A DNA stretch of 64,000 nucleotides from Oceanispirochaeta crateris (GCF_008329965.1 NZ_CP036150.1:2294001-2358000), one strand, 5' to 3'; numbered from the stretch's first letter, positions 1 through 8,787 are shown. The notes: generated by a model not told the origin, from the letters alone. Numbers and translations are program-made.

Positions 1-1
1 C

Positions 2-1141
2 TTGGGAGCAGAATTTGATCCGACAATGCTGGCTGGAAAACTATCCATTGCCGAGCAGCAGCAGATTGAAATTGCCAGAGCTTTGATTCATGAAAGCAAG
101 GTCCTGATCATGGATGAACCAACGGCCGCCTTGAGTGATAGAGAAACAGAGAAACTCTTTGAAGTCGTTATGTCTCTCAAGAACCAGGGAATTTCCATTA
201 TATATATCAGTCACCGTCTGAATGAAGTGACCCGCATCGCCGATAGAGTCACCGTACTACGAGACGGTAAATACATTGGGACTCTAGCTAAAGAAGAGAT
301 TGTTTCATCCAAAGTAGTGTCCATGATGGTGGGCCGGTCTCTGGATGATTTCTATAAACATGAAATTAATACAGATATCAGAAGAGGCACATTTGTTGTC
401 GAAAATTTCTCCGACGGTAAAACAATCAAGAATGTCAGTTTTGATGTTGGTTCAGGAGAGATCCTTGGTTTGTCAGGACTCGTCGGTGCTGGACGGACTG
501 AAATGGCCAGGATGATCTTCGGTATTGACCGTAAAGTCTCTGGTCAGGTTTATCTGGATGGAGAACAAATTACGATAAAGAACCCCGGCGATGCCATATA
601 TCATGGCCTCGGCTATGTTCCGGAAGACCGAAAGTTGCAGGGTCTTTTTTTAGATATGAGCGTAGGTGACAACATTGGTATGAACGTCCTGGGTAAACTG
701 GCCAAGGGGGGGATTCTTTCAAAGGGGAGTAATAATCGTTTTTCAGGCTCCTCCATAGCAGAATTGAATATTAAGGTAACCTCTCCAAATGTCAGAGTAC
801 AGAAGCTTTCAGGAGGGAACCAGCAAAAGGTTCTTCTCGCCCGCTGGCTGGCCATAAAACCTAAAGTTCTCATCCTGGATGAGCCGACCAGAGGAGTGGA
901 TGTTGGAGCCAAAAGCGAAATATACAGGATTATCGGAGAACTGGCTTCCAGTGGTGTTGCCGTCATCTTCATATCCAGTGAACTCCCCGAAATTGTGGGA
1001 ATCTGTCAGAGAATTCTGATTATGCGCGAAGGAAGTCTTATTGGTGAGATTTCAGATCGCTCAGAGATTACTCAGGAAAATATAATGTCCTATGCCACGG
1101 GTGTCCGTGAAGCAGATTACAGCTATACAAAGGAGGGTTGA
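2..1141 (+). CDS. Sugar ABC transporter ATP-binding protein, RbsA/XylG type (5' end outside window)
   Basis: This is the C-terminal three quarters of a double-domain sugar importer ATPase that powers pentose or hexose uptake at the inner membrane. The first visible part is the end of nucleotide-binding domain 1, with signature LSIAEQQQ and Walker B KVLIMDEPTAALS. Domain 2 follows with the degenerate Walker A GLVGAGRTEM, normal for this family, then signature LSGGNQQKVLLAR and Walker B VLILDEPTRGVDV. The frame is open to the window edge, so the real start and first Walker A lie upstream. The stop is two bases before the GTG of the permease gene, whose ribosome site (AGGAGG, 1131-1136) lies inside this gene, so the two are translationally linked. 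The family is sure; the sugar is not known. Confidence 0.93.
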   Translation: MGAEFDPTMLAGKLSIAEQQQIEIARALIHESKVLIMDEPTAALSDRETEKLFEVVMSLKNQGISIIYISHRLNEVTRIADRVTVLRDGKYIGTLAKEEIVSSKVVSMMVGRSLDDFYKHEINTDIRRGTFVVENFSDGKTIKNVSFDVGSGEILGLSGLVGAGRTEMARMIFGIDRKVSGQVYLDGEQITIKNPGDAIYHGLGYVPEDRKLQGLFLDMSVGDNIGMNVLGKLAKGGILSKGSNNRFSGSSIAELNIKVTSPNVRVQKLSGGNQQKVLLARWLAIKPKVLILDEPTRGVDVGAKSEIYRIIGELASSGVAVIFISSELPEIVGICQRILIMREGSLIGEISDRSEITQENIMSYATGVREADYSYTKEG

Positions 1142-1142
1142 A

Positions 1143-2099
1143 GTGAAAAAGCCCCAATTTTTAACGAATACATCTTTTATGAAGAATCTGGGAATCTTTC
1201 CCATACTGGTACTGATCCTTATTTTGTTCTCATTTCTTAATCCCTACTTTATGACAAATCATAATATGACAAATGTACTGCGCCAAGCCTCCATCAATAT
1301 TGTTTTGGCTGCAGGGATGACAATGGTCATTCTCACAGGTGGTATAGACCTGTCCGTCGGATCAATTCTAGCCTCAGGAGCAGTTATTTCAGTGTCTGTA
1401 TCCCTGATGCCTACACTTGCCCCCCTGGCAGTGCCCATCGGTCTGCTCTTCGGTCTTCTGATCGGACTGATTAATGGAGCTTTGATTTCCTTTGTCGGTT
1501 TGCCGCCCTTTATTGTCACTTTGGGCAGCATGACAGTCTTCAGAGGAGCAGCCTACTTGTTGGCTAATGGCACAACGGTCATAAACAACGACCTTGGATT
1601 TGCCTGGATAGGAAATGAATACATCGGTCCTCTCCCCTGGCTTTCGGCCATTGCTCTGATTGTGATTCTGGCTATCTGGTTTCTCCTGAAGAGAACTGTC
1701 ACGGGTATCCGAATTTATGCCGTGGGAGGAAACGAGGAAGCAGCCAAACTGACGGGAATTAAAACCTGGAAAATACTGCTGATTGTCTATGGATTAAGCG
1801 GTTTGCTTTCAGGTTTGGCCGGAGTCATGCTGGCCAGCCGGCTTTACAGCGGGAACGGGCTACTCGGTCAAGGTTACGAACTGGATGCCATTGCTGCGGT
1901 TATCCTGGGAGGAACCAGTATGACCGGAGGTATTGGAGGAATATTCGGAACCCTTATAGGGGCGCTGATAATTGCGGTACTGAATAATGGTCTAACCATC
2001 ATGAATATTTCCTACTTCTGGCAGTTGGTCATCCGAGGTGTTGTTATCATCATTGCCGTTGTTATTGATAAGTTCAGAGTTTCAAAAATGAGATCTTAG
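1143..2099 (+). CDS. Sugar ABC transporter permease, RbsC type
   Basis: Inner-membrane permease of a ribose/xylose/galactose-type importer, partner of the ATPase just upstream. It is 318 residues with about eight to ten hydrophobic segments. It carries the family landmarks TGGIDLSVGS near residue 75 and GGTSMTGGIGGIFGTLIGA in the last quarter. The GTG start at 1143 is chosen because AGGAGG ends six bases before it; a longer reading from 1092 would run through the upstream gene and has no ribosome site. No binding protein follows, so it is probably upstream of the window. A strong hairpin follows the stop. Confidence 0.92.
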   Translation: MKKPQFLTNTSFMKNLGIFPILVLILILFSFLNPYFMTNHNMTNVLRQASINIVLAAGMTMVILTGGIDLSVGSILASGAVISVSVSLMPTLAPLAVPIGLLFGLLIGLINGALISFVGLPPFIVTLGSMTVFRGAAYLLANGTTVINNDLGFAWIGNEYIGPLPWLSAIALIVILAIWFLLKRTVTGIRIYAVGGNEEAAKLTGIKTWKILLIVYGLSGLLSGLAGVMLASRLYSGNGLLGQGYELDAIAAVILGGTSMTGGIGGIFGTLIGALIIAVLNNGLTIMNISYFWQLVIRGVVIIIAVVIDKFRVSKMRS

Positions 2100-2102
2100 A
2101 GC

Positions 2103-2136
2103 TGTCAGCCATCCCCTTCAGCAGGGATGGCTGACA
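2103..2136. terminator. Bidirectional hairpin between convergent permease genes
   Basis: A perfect 13-bp stem (2103-2115 with 2124-2136, core GTCAGCCATCCC) closes an 8-base loop directly after the permease stop. It lies 17 bases from the stop of the convergent permease gene. There is no long T run, so termination strength is uncertain, but the position suits both strands. Confidence 0.65.
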
Positions 2137-2153
2137 ATCTCTTACCAGCTGTA

Positions 2154-3146
2154 TCAGGTCCTCTTTTTCAGGTCATCCAGATATACAGCAATCAAAATCA
2201 CAAAACCCTTCACAACCAGTTGCCAGAATGAATTGATATTAAGCAGATTCAATCCATTGTTTAAAACTCCGATGACCATGGCACCCAACAAGGCCCCCAT
2301 AAGGCGTCCTGTTCCACCGGTCATACTCATACCGCCAAGAACACAAGCCGCCACCGCATCCAGCTCAAATCCCTGCCCGGCCGATGGCTGTCCCGAATAA
2401 AGGCGGGCCGATAAAATGACACCCGTAAAAGCTGTTATAAATCCCGAAAGGGCGTAAACAGAAAAACGGATACGTCGGACCTTGATACCGGCAAAATAAG
2501 CCGCATCCGTACTGTCTCCCACGGCATAAACATGCCTACCGAAGGTCGTCCGTTTTAATATAAGATCCAGAAGAACAAAAAGTATAACGAGATAAATAAT
2601 CTGAAAAGGGATAGGCCCCATGTAGGCCAGACCGATGCGGTTATAGGACTCAAGGTCGACCCTCACAGGCAGACCGCCTGTATAAATATAGGCAAATCCC
2701 CGAACAATATTCATCATCCCCAGGGTGGCGATAAAGGGAGCAATTCCTGTAGAGGCAATAATCAACCCATTAACAGAACCAATAAGGATTCCCGCTATAA
2801 GAGCGATTCCCACAGCAAGAGGCACAGCAAGACCGGAGATGGCAATGAGACCAGCAGCCAGAGTCCCGGTAAAGGCCATCACCGAACCGACAGAAAGATC
2901 GATCCCTCCGGTGAGGATGACAAAAGTCATGGCCATAGCCAACATACCATTCGTTGAAACCTGCCTCATGATGTTAATCAGATTTCCCGGGGTCAGGAAA
3001 ACAGGACTCATGATGGTCATGACTGTTCCGAGAACAAAGAGTCCAATAAGAGTAGCACCATAGCGTTTAAAATAGGATTGTGCCCCATGGGTGATGATTT
3101 GAAACGACCAGGGATTCCCAGCCAAATCCTGCAGTAAAGGTTTCAA
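2154..3146 (-). CDS. Sugar ABC transporter permease, RbsC type (second system)
   Basis: 330-residue inner-membrane permease, last gene of a leftward operon with the ATPase and binding protein. The N-terminal 30 residues are soluble, followed by repeated hydrophobic segments. TGGIDLSVGSVMAF and GGMSMTGGTGRLMGALLGA match the RbsC family landmarks. Start is a TTG at 3146, backed by AGGAG seven bases upstream; no ATG fits better. It is clearly related to the permease at 1143-2099 but is a separate system. Substrate is unknown; neighbouring pentose genes suggest a pentose-like sugar. Confidence 0.9.
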   Translation of the reverse strand: MKPLLQDLAGNPWSFQIITHGAQSYFKRYGATLIGLFVLGTVMTIMSPVFLTPGNLINIMRQVSTNGMLAMAMTFVILTGGIDLSVGSVMAFTGTLAAGLIAISGLAVPLAVGIALIAGILIGSVNGLIIASTGIAPFIATLGMMNIVRGFAYIYTGGLPVRVDLESYNRIGLAYMGPIPFQIIYLVILFVLLDLILKRTTFGRHVYAVGDSTDAAYFAGIKVRRIRFSVYALSGFITAFTGVILSARLYSGQPSAGQGFELDAVAACVLGGMSMTGGTGRLMGALLGAMVIGVLNNGLNLLNINSFWQLVVKGFVILIAVYLDDLKKRT

Positions 3147-3162
3147 TAATTTTCTCCTGAAT

Positions 3163-4092
3163 TCAATTCCAGCTATTAAAAGCGAATTGGCGGATATTAC
3201 CGCTGTTTATCAAAGTCACTGGAATGATTATTTCTTTTTCAACTGTTTGATGATCCAGATACCTTTCAGCCTGCTCCACCGCCAGTTTGCCCATTTTCAG
3301 GGGAGACTGGGCCACGGTACCCATCATTTTTCCATTCCGGACCATGGCCATCCCTGCAGGAGAACCATCGATAGCATATACCAGAACATTTTTTTTGCGA
3401 TTAGCGGCTTCCAAAGCCGAGATGGCCCCCACGGCAGTGGGATCATTGGTACAAAAGACAACACTGATGTCGTTGTGTGTCTGAAGAATATTTTCCATTT
3501 TGGGAACAGCCCCGTCAATGGACCCGAAGGCACTGCTTGTGGCCACAACTTTGAACTCAGGATGCCCACCAAGAACATCCAGGAAGCCATTCAGTCTGTC
3601 GATAGAGGGTTTATTCGTGGGATGATCCAGAATAGCAATTTTGGCTGACTCTCTGCGGGCGATAAGATCCAATCCGATGAGCTTTCCGGCACCATAATTA
3701 TCCGATGAGATAGTCGAGATCACTAGATCACTATCGTATACGGCAGCATCGATGACAATAACCGGAATCCCGGCTTTAGTAGCCTCTTCCAGAGCGGGTC
3801 TGATTCCCTTCCAGTCTACAGGATTCAGAAAAATGGCATCCACACCCAATGAGATCATATCCTGTATCTGGTCAATTTGTCGAACCTGATCTAAATCTGG
3901 ATTATAGGATAGTAATCTGTCCCCATTTTTTTCACACTGCTCCTTAATACTATCATTCAGAGCCACAAAAAATGAGTTATTCAGAGTCATGAAGGTGGCC
4001 GCATAGGTTCTACCTTTAAACTCCTGCTGCCCCTTCCCGGATAAAAATGCAGGCATTAAAAGGACCACGACAATAAGAAGAAAATGTTTCAA
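3163..4092 (-). CDS. Periplasmic sugar-binding protein of ABC transporter
   Basis: 309-residue periplasmic-binding protein of the ribose/galactose type (Peripla_BP_4). An N-terminal signal peptide (residues 1 to about 19, ending AFLSG) lacks a lipobox Cys, so the protein is probably soluble in the periplasm. The fold landmarks are visible: alternating strands and helices, VDAIFLNPVDWKGI near the hinge, and IPVIVIDAAVYDSDLV. Start is TTG at 4092, overlapping the upstream ATPase stop by four bases (TTGA), with AAGGAGG ten bases upstream. The gene order ATPase, binding protein, permease is unusual but seen in this class. Confidence 0.9.
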   Translation of the reverse strand: MKHFLLIVVVLLMPAFLSGKGQQEFKGRTYAATFMTLNNSFFVALNDSIKEQCEKNGDRLLSYNPDLDQVRQIDQIQDMISLGVDAIFLNPVDWKGIRPALEEATKAGIPVIVIDAAVYDSDLVISTISSDNYGAGKLIGLDLIARRESAKIAILDHPTNKPSIDRLNGFLDVLGGHPEFKVVATSSAFGSIDGAVPKMENILQTHNDISVVFCTNDPTAVGAISALEAANRKKNVLVYAIDGSPAGMAMVRNGKMMGTVAQSPLKMGKLAVEQAERYLDHQTVEKEIIIPVTLINSGNIRQFAFNSWN

Positions 4093-5633
4093 ATCGAGGT
4101 ATCCTCCTTCTTAGAGATTCTGGAATCAATGGCATAATGAAGAATCATCTCCTCATTAAACTCTGTTTTTCTCAGTTCCTTTACAATCTGTCCTGACTTC
4201 ATAATAAGGATTCTATCACAATTGTTTATCAGATCTCCCAATACCGAAGAAATCAGAATAACAGCTGTTTTTTGACCCGCAAGGTTATTAAGAATGGAAA
4301 AAATCTCCTTCGAGCCTTCAATGTCCACTTCTCTGGCCGGTTCATCTACGATGAGGATATCAGGATGATTACTTGTGCACCTGGCAAAGGCCACCTTTTG
4401 CTGAGTTCCCCCACTCAGAGTCTTGACCAATTGATCAGGACTGTATTTTCCAAGTAGAAAACATTCCATGGCGTTCGATATGGCAGCCCGTTCCTTTCTT
4501 TTCAGAATATAGAAGAATTGACTTATCCGTTTAAGTATATTGACTGTCAGATTGAACCCCATGGACTGATCTTCCATGACACCAAAACTATGACGGTCTT
4601 CGGAAGTGTAACCAATGCCCAGATTCAAAGCCTGCCGGGGGGAATCAATAGAGACAGATTTTCCCCTCAATAAGATAGTTCCTTCATCGGGTTTATCCAA
4701 ACCAAAAAGGATACGCCCCAGAGTCGTTCGACCCGATCCGACTAGTCCGGCCAGCCCCAGAACCTCACCCTCTCTCAGACTTAAGGAAATATTTTTTAAA
4801 CGGCGGTTCTTACCCAACCCCTGGACTGTCAGAATTTCATCGCCTCCTGAGAAATGAGGCTTCCAATAATATGTTTGGGTGAATTCTTTGCCTACCATAT
4901 GAGAAATAACATCATCCCTCGTTAACTTTTCTGTCAAGGAGCTGACAATGAGAGCCCCCTCACGCAGCACAGTGATCCTATCGGAGATTCTCAAAACCTC
5001 ATCCAGTTTATGGGAAATATGGATGATACACATTCCCTCATTTCTTAGAATTCCCATAAGACGGTTAAACCTCTCACTTTCGGTAGTTGAAAAGAGATTC
5101 GTAGCTTCGTCCAGGATCAGGATTTTCGGATGCAGATACACTGCTCTCGCTACGGCAAGCATTCTCTTTTCGGCAAGATTCAGCTCTTCCACCCTGGTAC
5201 TGGATGAAAAACTTAACTGCAGCCGTCTCAGTATTTCATCGGATTTCTTGTAAATAGTCTTATAATCGATAACCCCCCAGAGGGAGGGTTCTCTACCGAG
5301 AAAGATATACTCTGCCAGAGTCGATTTTCCAGGAAGGATCAGGTTTTGCCGGACGATGACTATCCCCATTTTAAGAGCAGTCTGATAACCGAGGGATGAC
5401 CAAGTTCTTCCGTTTACCTGAATTTCGCCATTGTCAGGTTTAAGAAGTCCACTTATAATATGTACAAGAGTGGTTTTACCGGCTCCGTTCTCACCCACAA
5501 TGGAGTGTATCTCTCCGGAATGGAAATCCACATTGATATTGCGTAATACAGGGACGGAGTTAAATGAACGGCAAATATCAGAGAGTTTTAAGAGAACATT
5601 CATCCATCTGGAAATTATCATGCCCCTATGCAT
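4089..5633 (-). CDS. Sugar ABC transporter ATP-binding protein, RbsA/MglA type (second system)
   Basis: Double ATPase subunit, 514 residues as read from 5633. A start at ATG 5603 (MNVLLKLSD) fits the domain boundary as well, and neither has a strong ribosome site. Domain 1 has Walker A GENGAGKTT (residues 47-55), a poor signature (LNLAEKRML instead of LSxGxxQ) and Walker B ILILDEATNLF. Domain 2 has the degenerate Walker A GLVGSGRTTLG and signature LSGGTQQKVAFAR. It is the first gene of the leftward transport operon and is divergent from the GntR regulator at 5674. The altered first signature suggests asymmetric ATP hydrolysis, which is inference. Confidence 0.91.
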   Translation of the reverse strand: MHRGMIISRWMNVLLKLSDICRSFNSVPVLRNINVDFHSGEIHSIVGENGAGKTTLVHIISGLLKPDNGEIQVNGRTWSSLGYQTALKMGIVIVRQNLILPGKSTLAEYIFLGREPSLWGVIDYKTIYKKSDEILRRLQLSFSSSTRVEELNLAEKRMLAVARAVYLHPKILILDEATNLFSTTESERFNRLMGILRNEGMCIIHISHKLDEVLRISDRITVLREGALIVSSLTEKLTRDDVISHMVGKEFTQTYYWKPHFSGGDEILTVQGLGKNRRLKNISLSLREGEVLGLAGLVGSGRTTLGRILFGLDKPDEGTILLRGKSVSIDSPRQALNLGIGYTSEDRHSFGVMEDQSMGFNLTVNILKRISQFFYILKRKERAAISNAMECFLLGKYSPDQLVKTLSGGTQQKVAFARCTSNHPDILIVDEPAREVDIEGSKEIFSILNNLAGQKTAVILISSVLGDLINNCDRILIMKSGQIVKELRKTEFNEEMILHYAIDSRISKKEDTSI

Positions 5634-5674
5634 TTGTCAAATTAATTGATAAGTTGAATCAGGTTAATTGACAA
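5634..5674. promoter_or_regulatory. Candidate GntR operator cluster in the divergent intergenic region
   Basis: Three related 7-mers lie between the divergent transporter and regulator genes: TTGTCAA (5634-5640), TTGATAA (5646-5652) and TTGACAA (5668-5674, the exact complement of the first). The first two form an inverted repeat with a 5-base gap. Position and symmetry suit autoregulation by the adjacent GntR protein; this is inferred, not shown. Confidence 0.45.
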
Positions 5675-6756
5675 TGAGTAGCAAAGAATCCAAACACAGA
5701 ATCATCTATAACGACCTCTATAAAAAAATCCAGACCGGGGTATATAAAAAAGGGGATCAGATTCCCACTGAATTTATGCTGGTCAAAGAGTACGGAATAT
5801 CCCGACCCACTGTTGCTAAGGCTCTTAATGACCTTCAGGAAGAAGGCTTAATAGAACGAAAAGTCGGAGCAGGAACCTTTGTCAAAAACACTCCACAGGG
5901 AGAGGAAGACCGTTACCTGGCTCTTCTTGTCCCCGATATAGGCCGTAACCAGATTTTGGAGCCATTATACTCACAGATAGCCCGTTCCTGTGAAGAAGAA
6001 GATTATACCCTCATATGGTCGGGAGCTCTGATAGGAACCTCGGAGGAACGAATACAGCAATCTTTTGAATTCTGCCGAAAGTATATAAAGCAAAATGTAG
6101 CAGGTATTTTTCTGTATCCCGCTTCAGACATACCCACAGAAACCTATGAGAAAATGATCAGCCTTTTTGAGAATGCAGGCATTCCAGTTCTCATCATCTA
6201 TCAAAACCTGTATTCCTTTTCCCGTAACACACCCTATGATTTCTGCGGGATGGACAGCTATGCTATGGGTTACCGGGTCGGATGTTCTCTTATTTCAAAT
6301 GGGAGTGTACATCCTGCCATCTGCTGGGAAGAGGAAAGTCCTCTTATAAGCTCACTCCTCATCAAAGGTTTTGAAGAAGCCGCCCGGGAATCCTCCCTCC
6401 AGGTAAGGACATATCAAATGAACCGAAGTGACAAGCTTGATATAAAAACAGATGAAATCATCGGCTCCGGTACAGATGCCCTGTTCTGTACCTCTGACTC
6501 TCTGGCTGCTGATTTTATGACAGAACTTCTGGACAGAGAAATTAGTATTCCAGGAACCATTCAGGTTGCCGGTCTCGGAAATACCCGCTTTGCCAAACAC
6601 CTGAAAGTCTCTCTCTCCTCTTTGGCTATCAATATGGAAGAAATTGGAAGAATGGCGGTAGACCTGATGCGGCTGCGTCTCAGGAAACCAGGATCTACAC
6701 CACGGAAGATGTTGATTGATGGTCAGTTTCTTGAACGAGAATCAACTCTCTGCTAA
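5674..6756 (+). CDS. GntR-family transcription regulator with LacI-type sugar-sensing domain (AraR-like)
   Basis: 360-residue regulator. Residues about 5-75 form a GntR winged helix: RIIYNDLYKKIQTGVYKKGD, then ISRPTVAKALNDLQEEGLIERKVGAGTFV. Residues about 85-360 are a periplasmic-binding-protein-like effector domain (YLALLVPDIGRN and onward). This layout is that of AraR-type pentose repressors. ATG 5674 is preferred over TTG 5668 because the TTG codon belongs to a candidate operator. It is divergent from the ABC operon at 2154-5633, so it most likely controls that uptake system. The araD pseudogene converges on its end. Confidence 0.88.
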   Translation: MSSKESKHRIIYNDLYKKIQTGVYKKGDQIPTEFMLVKEYGISRPTVAKALNDLQEEGLIERKVGAGTFVKNTPQGEEDRYLALLVPDIGRNQILEPLYSQIARSCEEEDYTLIWSGALIGTSEERIQQSFEFCRKYIKQNVAGIFLYPASDIPTETYEKMISLFENAGIPVLIIYQNLYSFSRNTPYDFCGMDSYAMGYRVGCSLISNGSVHPAICWEEESPLISSLLIKGFEEAARESSLQVRTYQMNRSDKLDIKTDEIIGSGTDALFCTSDSLAADFMTELLDREISIPGTIQVAGLGNTRFAKHLKVSLSSLAINMEEIGRMAVDLMRLRLRKPGSTPRKMLIDGQFLERESTLC

Positions 6757-6828
6757 ACAATAAAATCCCAAGTTTAAGACAATCTTGAAAAAATAGATAT
6801 AAATCACATTCCTCCGGAAAATCCTCCA

Positions 6829-7514
6829 TTATGTATTAGATAAATCATTCAATTTTCTCTCACTCTTAAATGAGCTAAATTCAGTCCTATCATCAATAAC
6901 AAGGGCTTCCATTCTGCATAGCTCTTCATAATCTATAAGTATTTCAGTTGCATTATTTTTACTGTATCCCGTATGATTAGTTCCCCGGTAAAAATCAAGA
7001 CTCCTATGGTTAAAGACAGATCCGCTTAAAGTTTCAAGAGAACCAATACCACAGGCAACCTAGGTAGGTGTTTTCCTAGAAACAAAAGTCTTTTCATCAT
7101 TGATCAGAAGGCAGAAGTGACCTATTCCTGATAATCGACCAGCAACGGGTTTAGATTCTAGTATGTATTCATCTACAGCATGACACCACCGCAGGAGGAA
7201 GTAGAACTATCACTGATACAAAAATCCTTGATTTCTCCAGGATTTTTTATAGCCTCTTTCTTTATAATTTTTGCGGAGTCCCCATCCTGATATCTCAAAT
7301 ATTTAGAAATTTCTTCAATGTGGTTGCACTCCTGCGTCAGTGTATCTTCACCTTTCATTTACGAAGAATAAGCCCCAATTATCTTTATTGCAAATATTCA
7401 ACTTTTACTATCAAGGGCACTCAAATTACCAAAAATACAAATAGTAAGATTTCTAGCGAGGATCAACATATTAACTTCATAGTAGTTCTTCTTCAATTCT
7501 TTCATATAACTCAT
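6829..7514 (-). pseudogene. araD: Decayed L-ribulose-5-phosphate 4-epimerase (AraD-family) gene
   Basis: Read leftward from ATG 7514 (AGAGGG upstream, 15 bases after the LacI-type gene), the frame gives MKELKKNYYEVNMLILARNL and FGNLSALDSKS, then IFAIK. These match the AraD N-terminus (EANLxL, WGNVSAID, FAIKPSG). The frame is broken by TGA at 7398-7400, TAA at 7359-7361 and TAG at 7173-7175. After a frameshift near 7175-7200 the reading resumes in another frame, with an amber at 7060-7062. It then gives GYSKNNATEILIDYEELCRM, matching the AraD C-terminal WGK(x)nA..LEE.A.M motif, and ends at TAA 6829-6831. Total span is about 228 codons, the normal AraD length. At least four lesions make it a true relic, not a sequencing error. 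Confidence 0.8.
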
Positions 7515-7529
7515 AATACCCTCTGCGAT

Positions 7530-8600
7530 TCAGGAATTCCTTGTGTAATGCTCAAAAGTATGCAAATTTTCTTTCGTAATAATATTCAGGGGCGTAATGA
7601 CTACTCTTTGAATTGACTTTTTGAGGACCTGGGAATCATAGAGGGACATGACCCCCTTATACCCCTGATCTTCGGGTTGCTGGGTCAGAATGAAATCGAT
7701 GATGCCCTTCTCAACATAGCCCTCTCTACCGGGAATTAGGTCGTACCCAATCAAGGGAATACGACAGTAAGACTCCCCTCGTTTTTCAAGAAAGGAGGCT
7801 ACGTAATAAACCGATGAGTTGGCTACGAAAATTCCGCTGGGAGGAAACTGGACTCCCCTGAAAAACTCATCCAGACAGGAATGAAAACTTGCCTCATCAT
7901 CCACATCTTCCTTCATATTCAAAAGAAGCGTATCCCTCCGGTTCTCCTGCATAAACTGACGGAATCCATCTATCCTCTTGGCTAGGTGTGGATTGCTTCC
8001 AGGCGGCTCAATAAGCAATATAGATTGACCAGATTCTCCTTGAGGGGAGTGATTGAGAAGCAGACTCATGAGCTTTCCCGAAAGGGCGCCGCTTTGATAA
8101 GAGTCCTGTCCGATATAGGAAAGAGTCCTGGTTAATTCTGGAATATCCGAGTCGATGAACAAGTAAGGGATTGTCAGATCCCTCAAAAAAGGCTTCAAAT
8201 CATCCGGCCGGACGGCGGCGATAAGGAGCCCGTCAACATGAGAGGCCAGTACATCTTTTAGGATAGCCAAACATGATTCTGAAGAATACCTGTCAAATGT
8301 GAATAATTGAACTGTGCTGCCGTAAGAGCCAAGCTCCTGAGCCGCCTTTTCTATGCCCTCTGCAACGAGCTGCCAGTAACCGCCGTCTTGGGCCAGATGA
8401 GGAATCATGGCAGCAAAACTATGGCTCTTCGTTTTCTTCAGACCCCTGGCATGGATATTGGGAATATAGTGAAGCTCTTCCATGGCCTGCCTGACTTTTT
8501 CGGCTGTCTTATCTGAGAAACGGCCTCGCTTATGAATGATCCTGTCTACAGTTCCTATGGAAACACCCACTGCATCTGCAATATCTTTGATAGTAGGCAT
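7530..8600 (-). CDS. LacI-family transcription repressor, sugar-responsive
   Basis: 356 residues. The N-terminal LacI helix-turn-helix is intact (TIKDIADAVGVSIGTVDRII, then the hinge helix region RQAMEELHYIPN). Residues about 60-350 form a periplasmic-binding-protein-like effector domain. ATG 8600 has GGAGG just upstream. It is divergent from the FGGY kinase and was once followed by araD, so its natural regulon was probably an L-ribulose or related pentose pathway. The 18-bp palindrome at 8728-8745 is its most likely operator. Confidence 0.92.
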   Translation of the reverse strand: MPTIKDIADAVGVSIGTVDRIIHKRGRFSDKTAEKVRQAMEELHYIPNIHARGLKKTKSHSFAAMIPHLAQDGGYWQLVAEGIEKAAQELGSYGSTVQLFTFDRYSSESCLAILKDVLASHVDGLLIAAVRPDDLKPFLRDLTIPYLFIDSDIPELTRTLSYIGQDSYQSGALSGKLMSLLLNHSPQGESGQSILLIEPPGSNPHLAKRIDGFRQFMQENRRDTLLLNMKEDVDDEASFHSCLDEFFRGVQFPPSGIFVANSSVYYVASFLEKRGESYCRIPLIGYDLIPGREGYVEKGIIDFILTQQPEDQGYKGVMSLYDSQVLKKSIQRVVITPLNIITKENLHTFEHYTRNS

Positions 8601-8698
8601 TCATCCTCCTCACAGAACAATATCGTAAACTTGTCAAAAACCGCCTTTCATATTTGGCTCCGCAGGTGATCTTCACGGCTGGGAGCATGAAATTTCAA

Positions 8699-8728
8699 TT
8701 GACAGGAAGGCAGTACAGGGACTAAAAT
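8699..8728 (+). promoter_or_regulatory. Sigma-70-type promoter of the FGGY kinase gene
   Basis: TTGACA (8699-8704) and TAAAAT (8723-8728) are separated by 18 bases. The -35 is a perfect consensus and the -10 matches five of six. The predicted transcript start falls inside the adjoining palindrome, giving a leader of about 50 bases. Confidence 0.7.
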
Positions 8729-8745
8729 GCGTTATCGATAACGCA
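8728..8745. promoter_or_regulatory. Perfect 18-bp palindromic operator for LacI-type repressor
   Basis: TGCGTTATCGATAACGCA reads identically on both strands. The central CG, even symmetry and length are typical of LacI/GalR operators. It begins at the last base of the -10 element, so a bound repressor would block the kinase promoter. It lies 128 bases upstream of the divergent repressor gene, so autoregulation is possible. Assignment to the adjacent repressor is inference. Confidence 0.75.
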
Positions 8746-8787
8746 AATAATAAATCCAAATAATAGTGTTGTAAAGGGGAATATAGA

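Noticed and set aside
1092-1142. Longer permease start inside the ATPase gene
   Set aside because: GTG 1143 has the ribosome site at the right distance, and the extra residues do not look like a permease N-terminus.
7173-7358. A separate 61-residue gene
   Set aside because: It is in frame with the araD N-terminal relic and fits the middle of that pseudogene.
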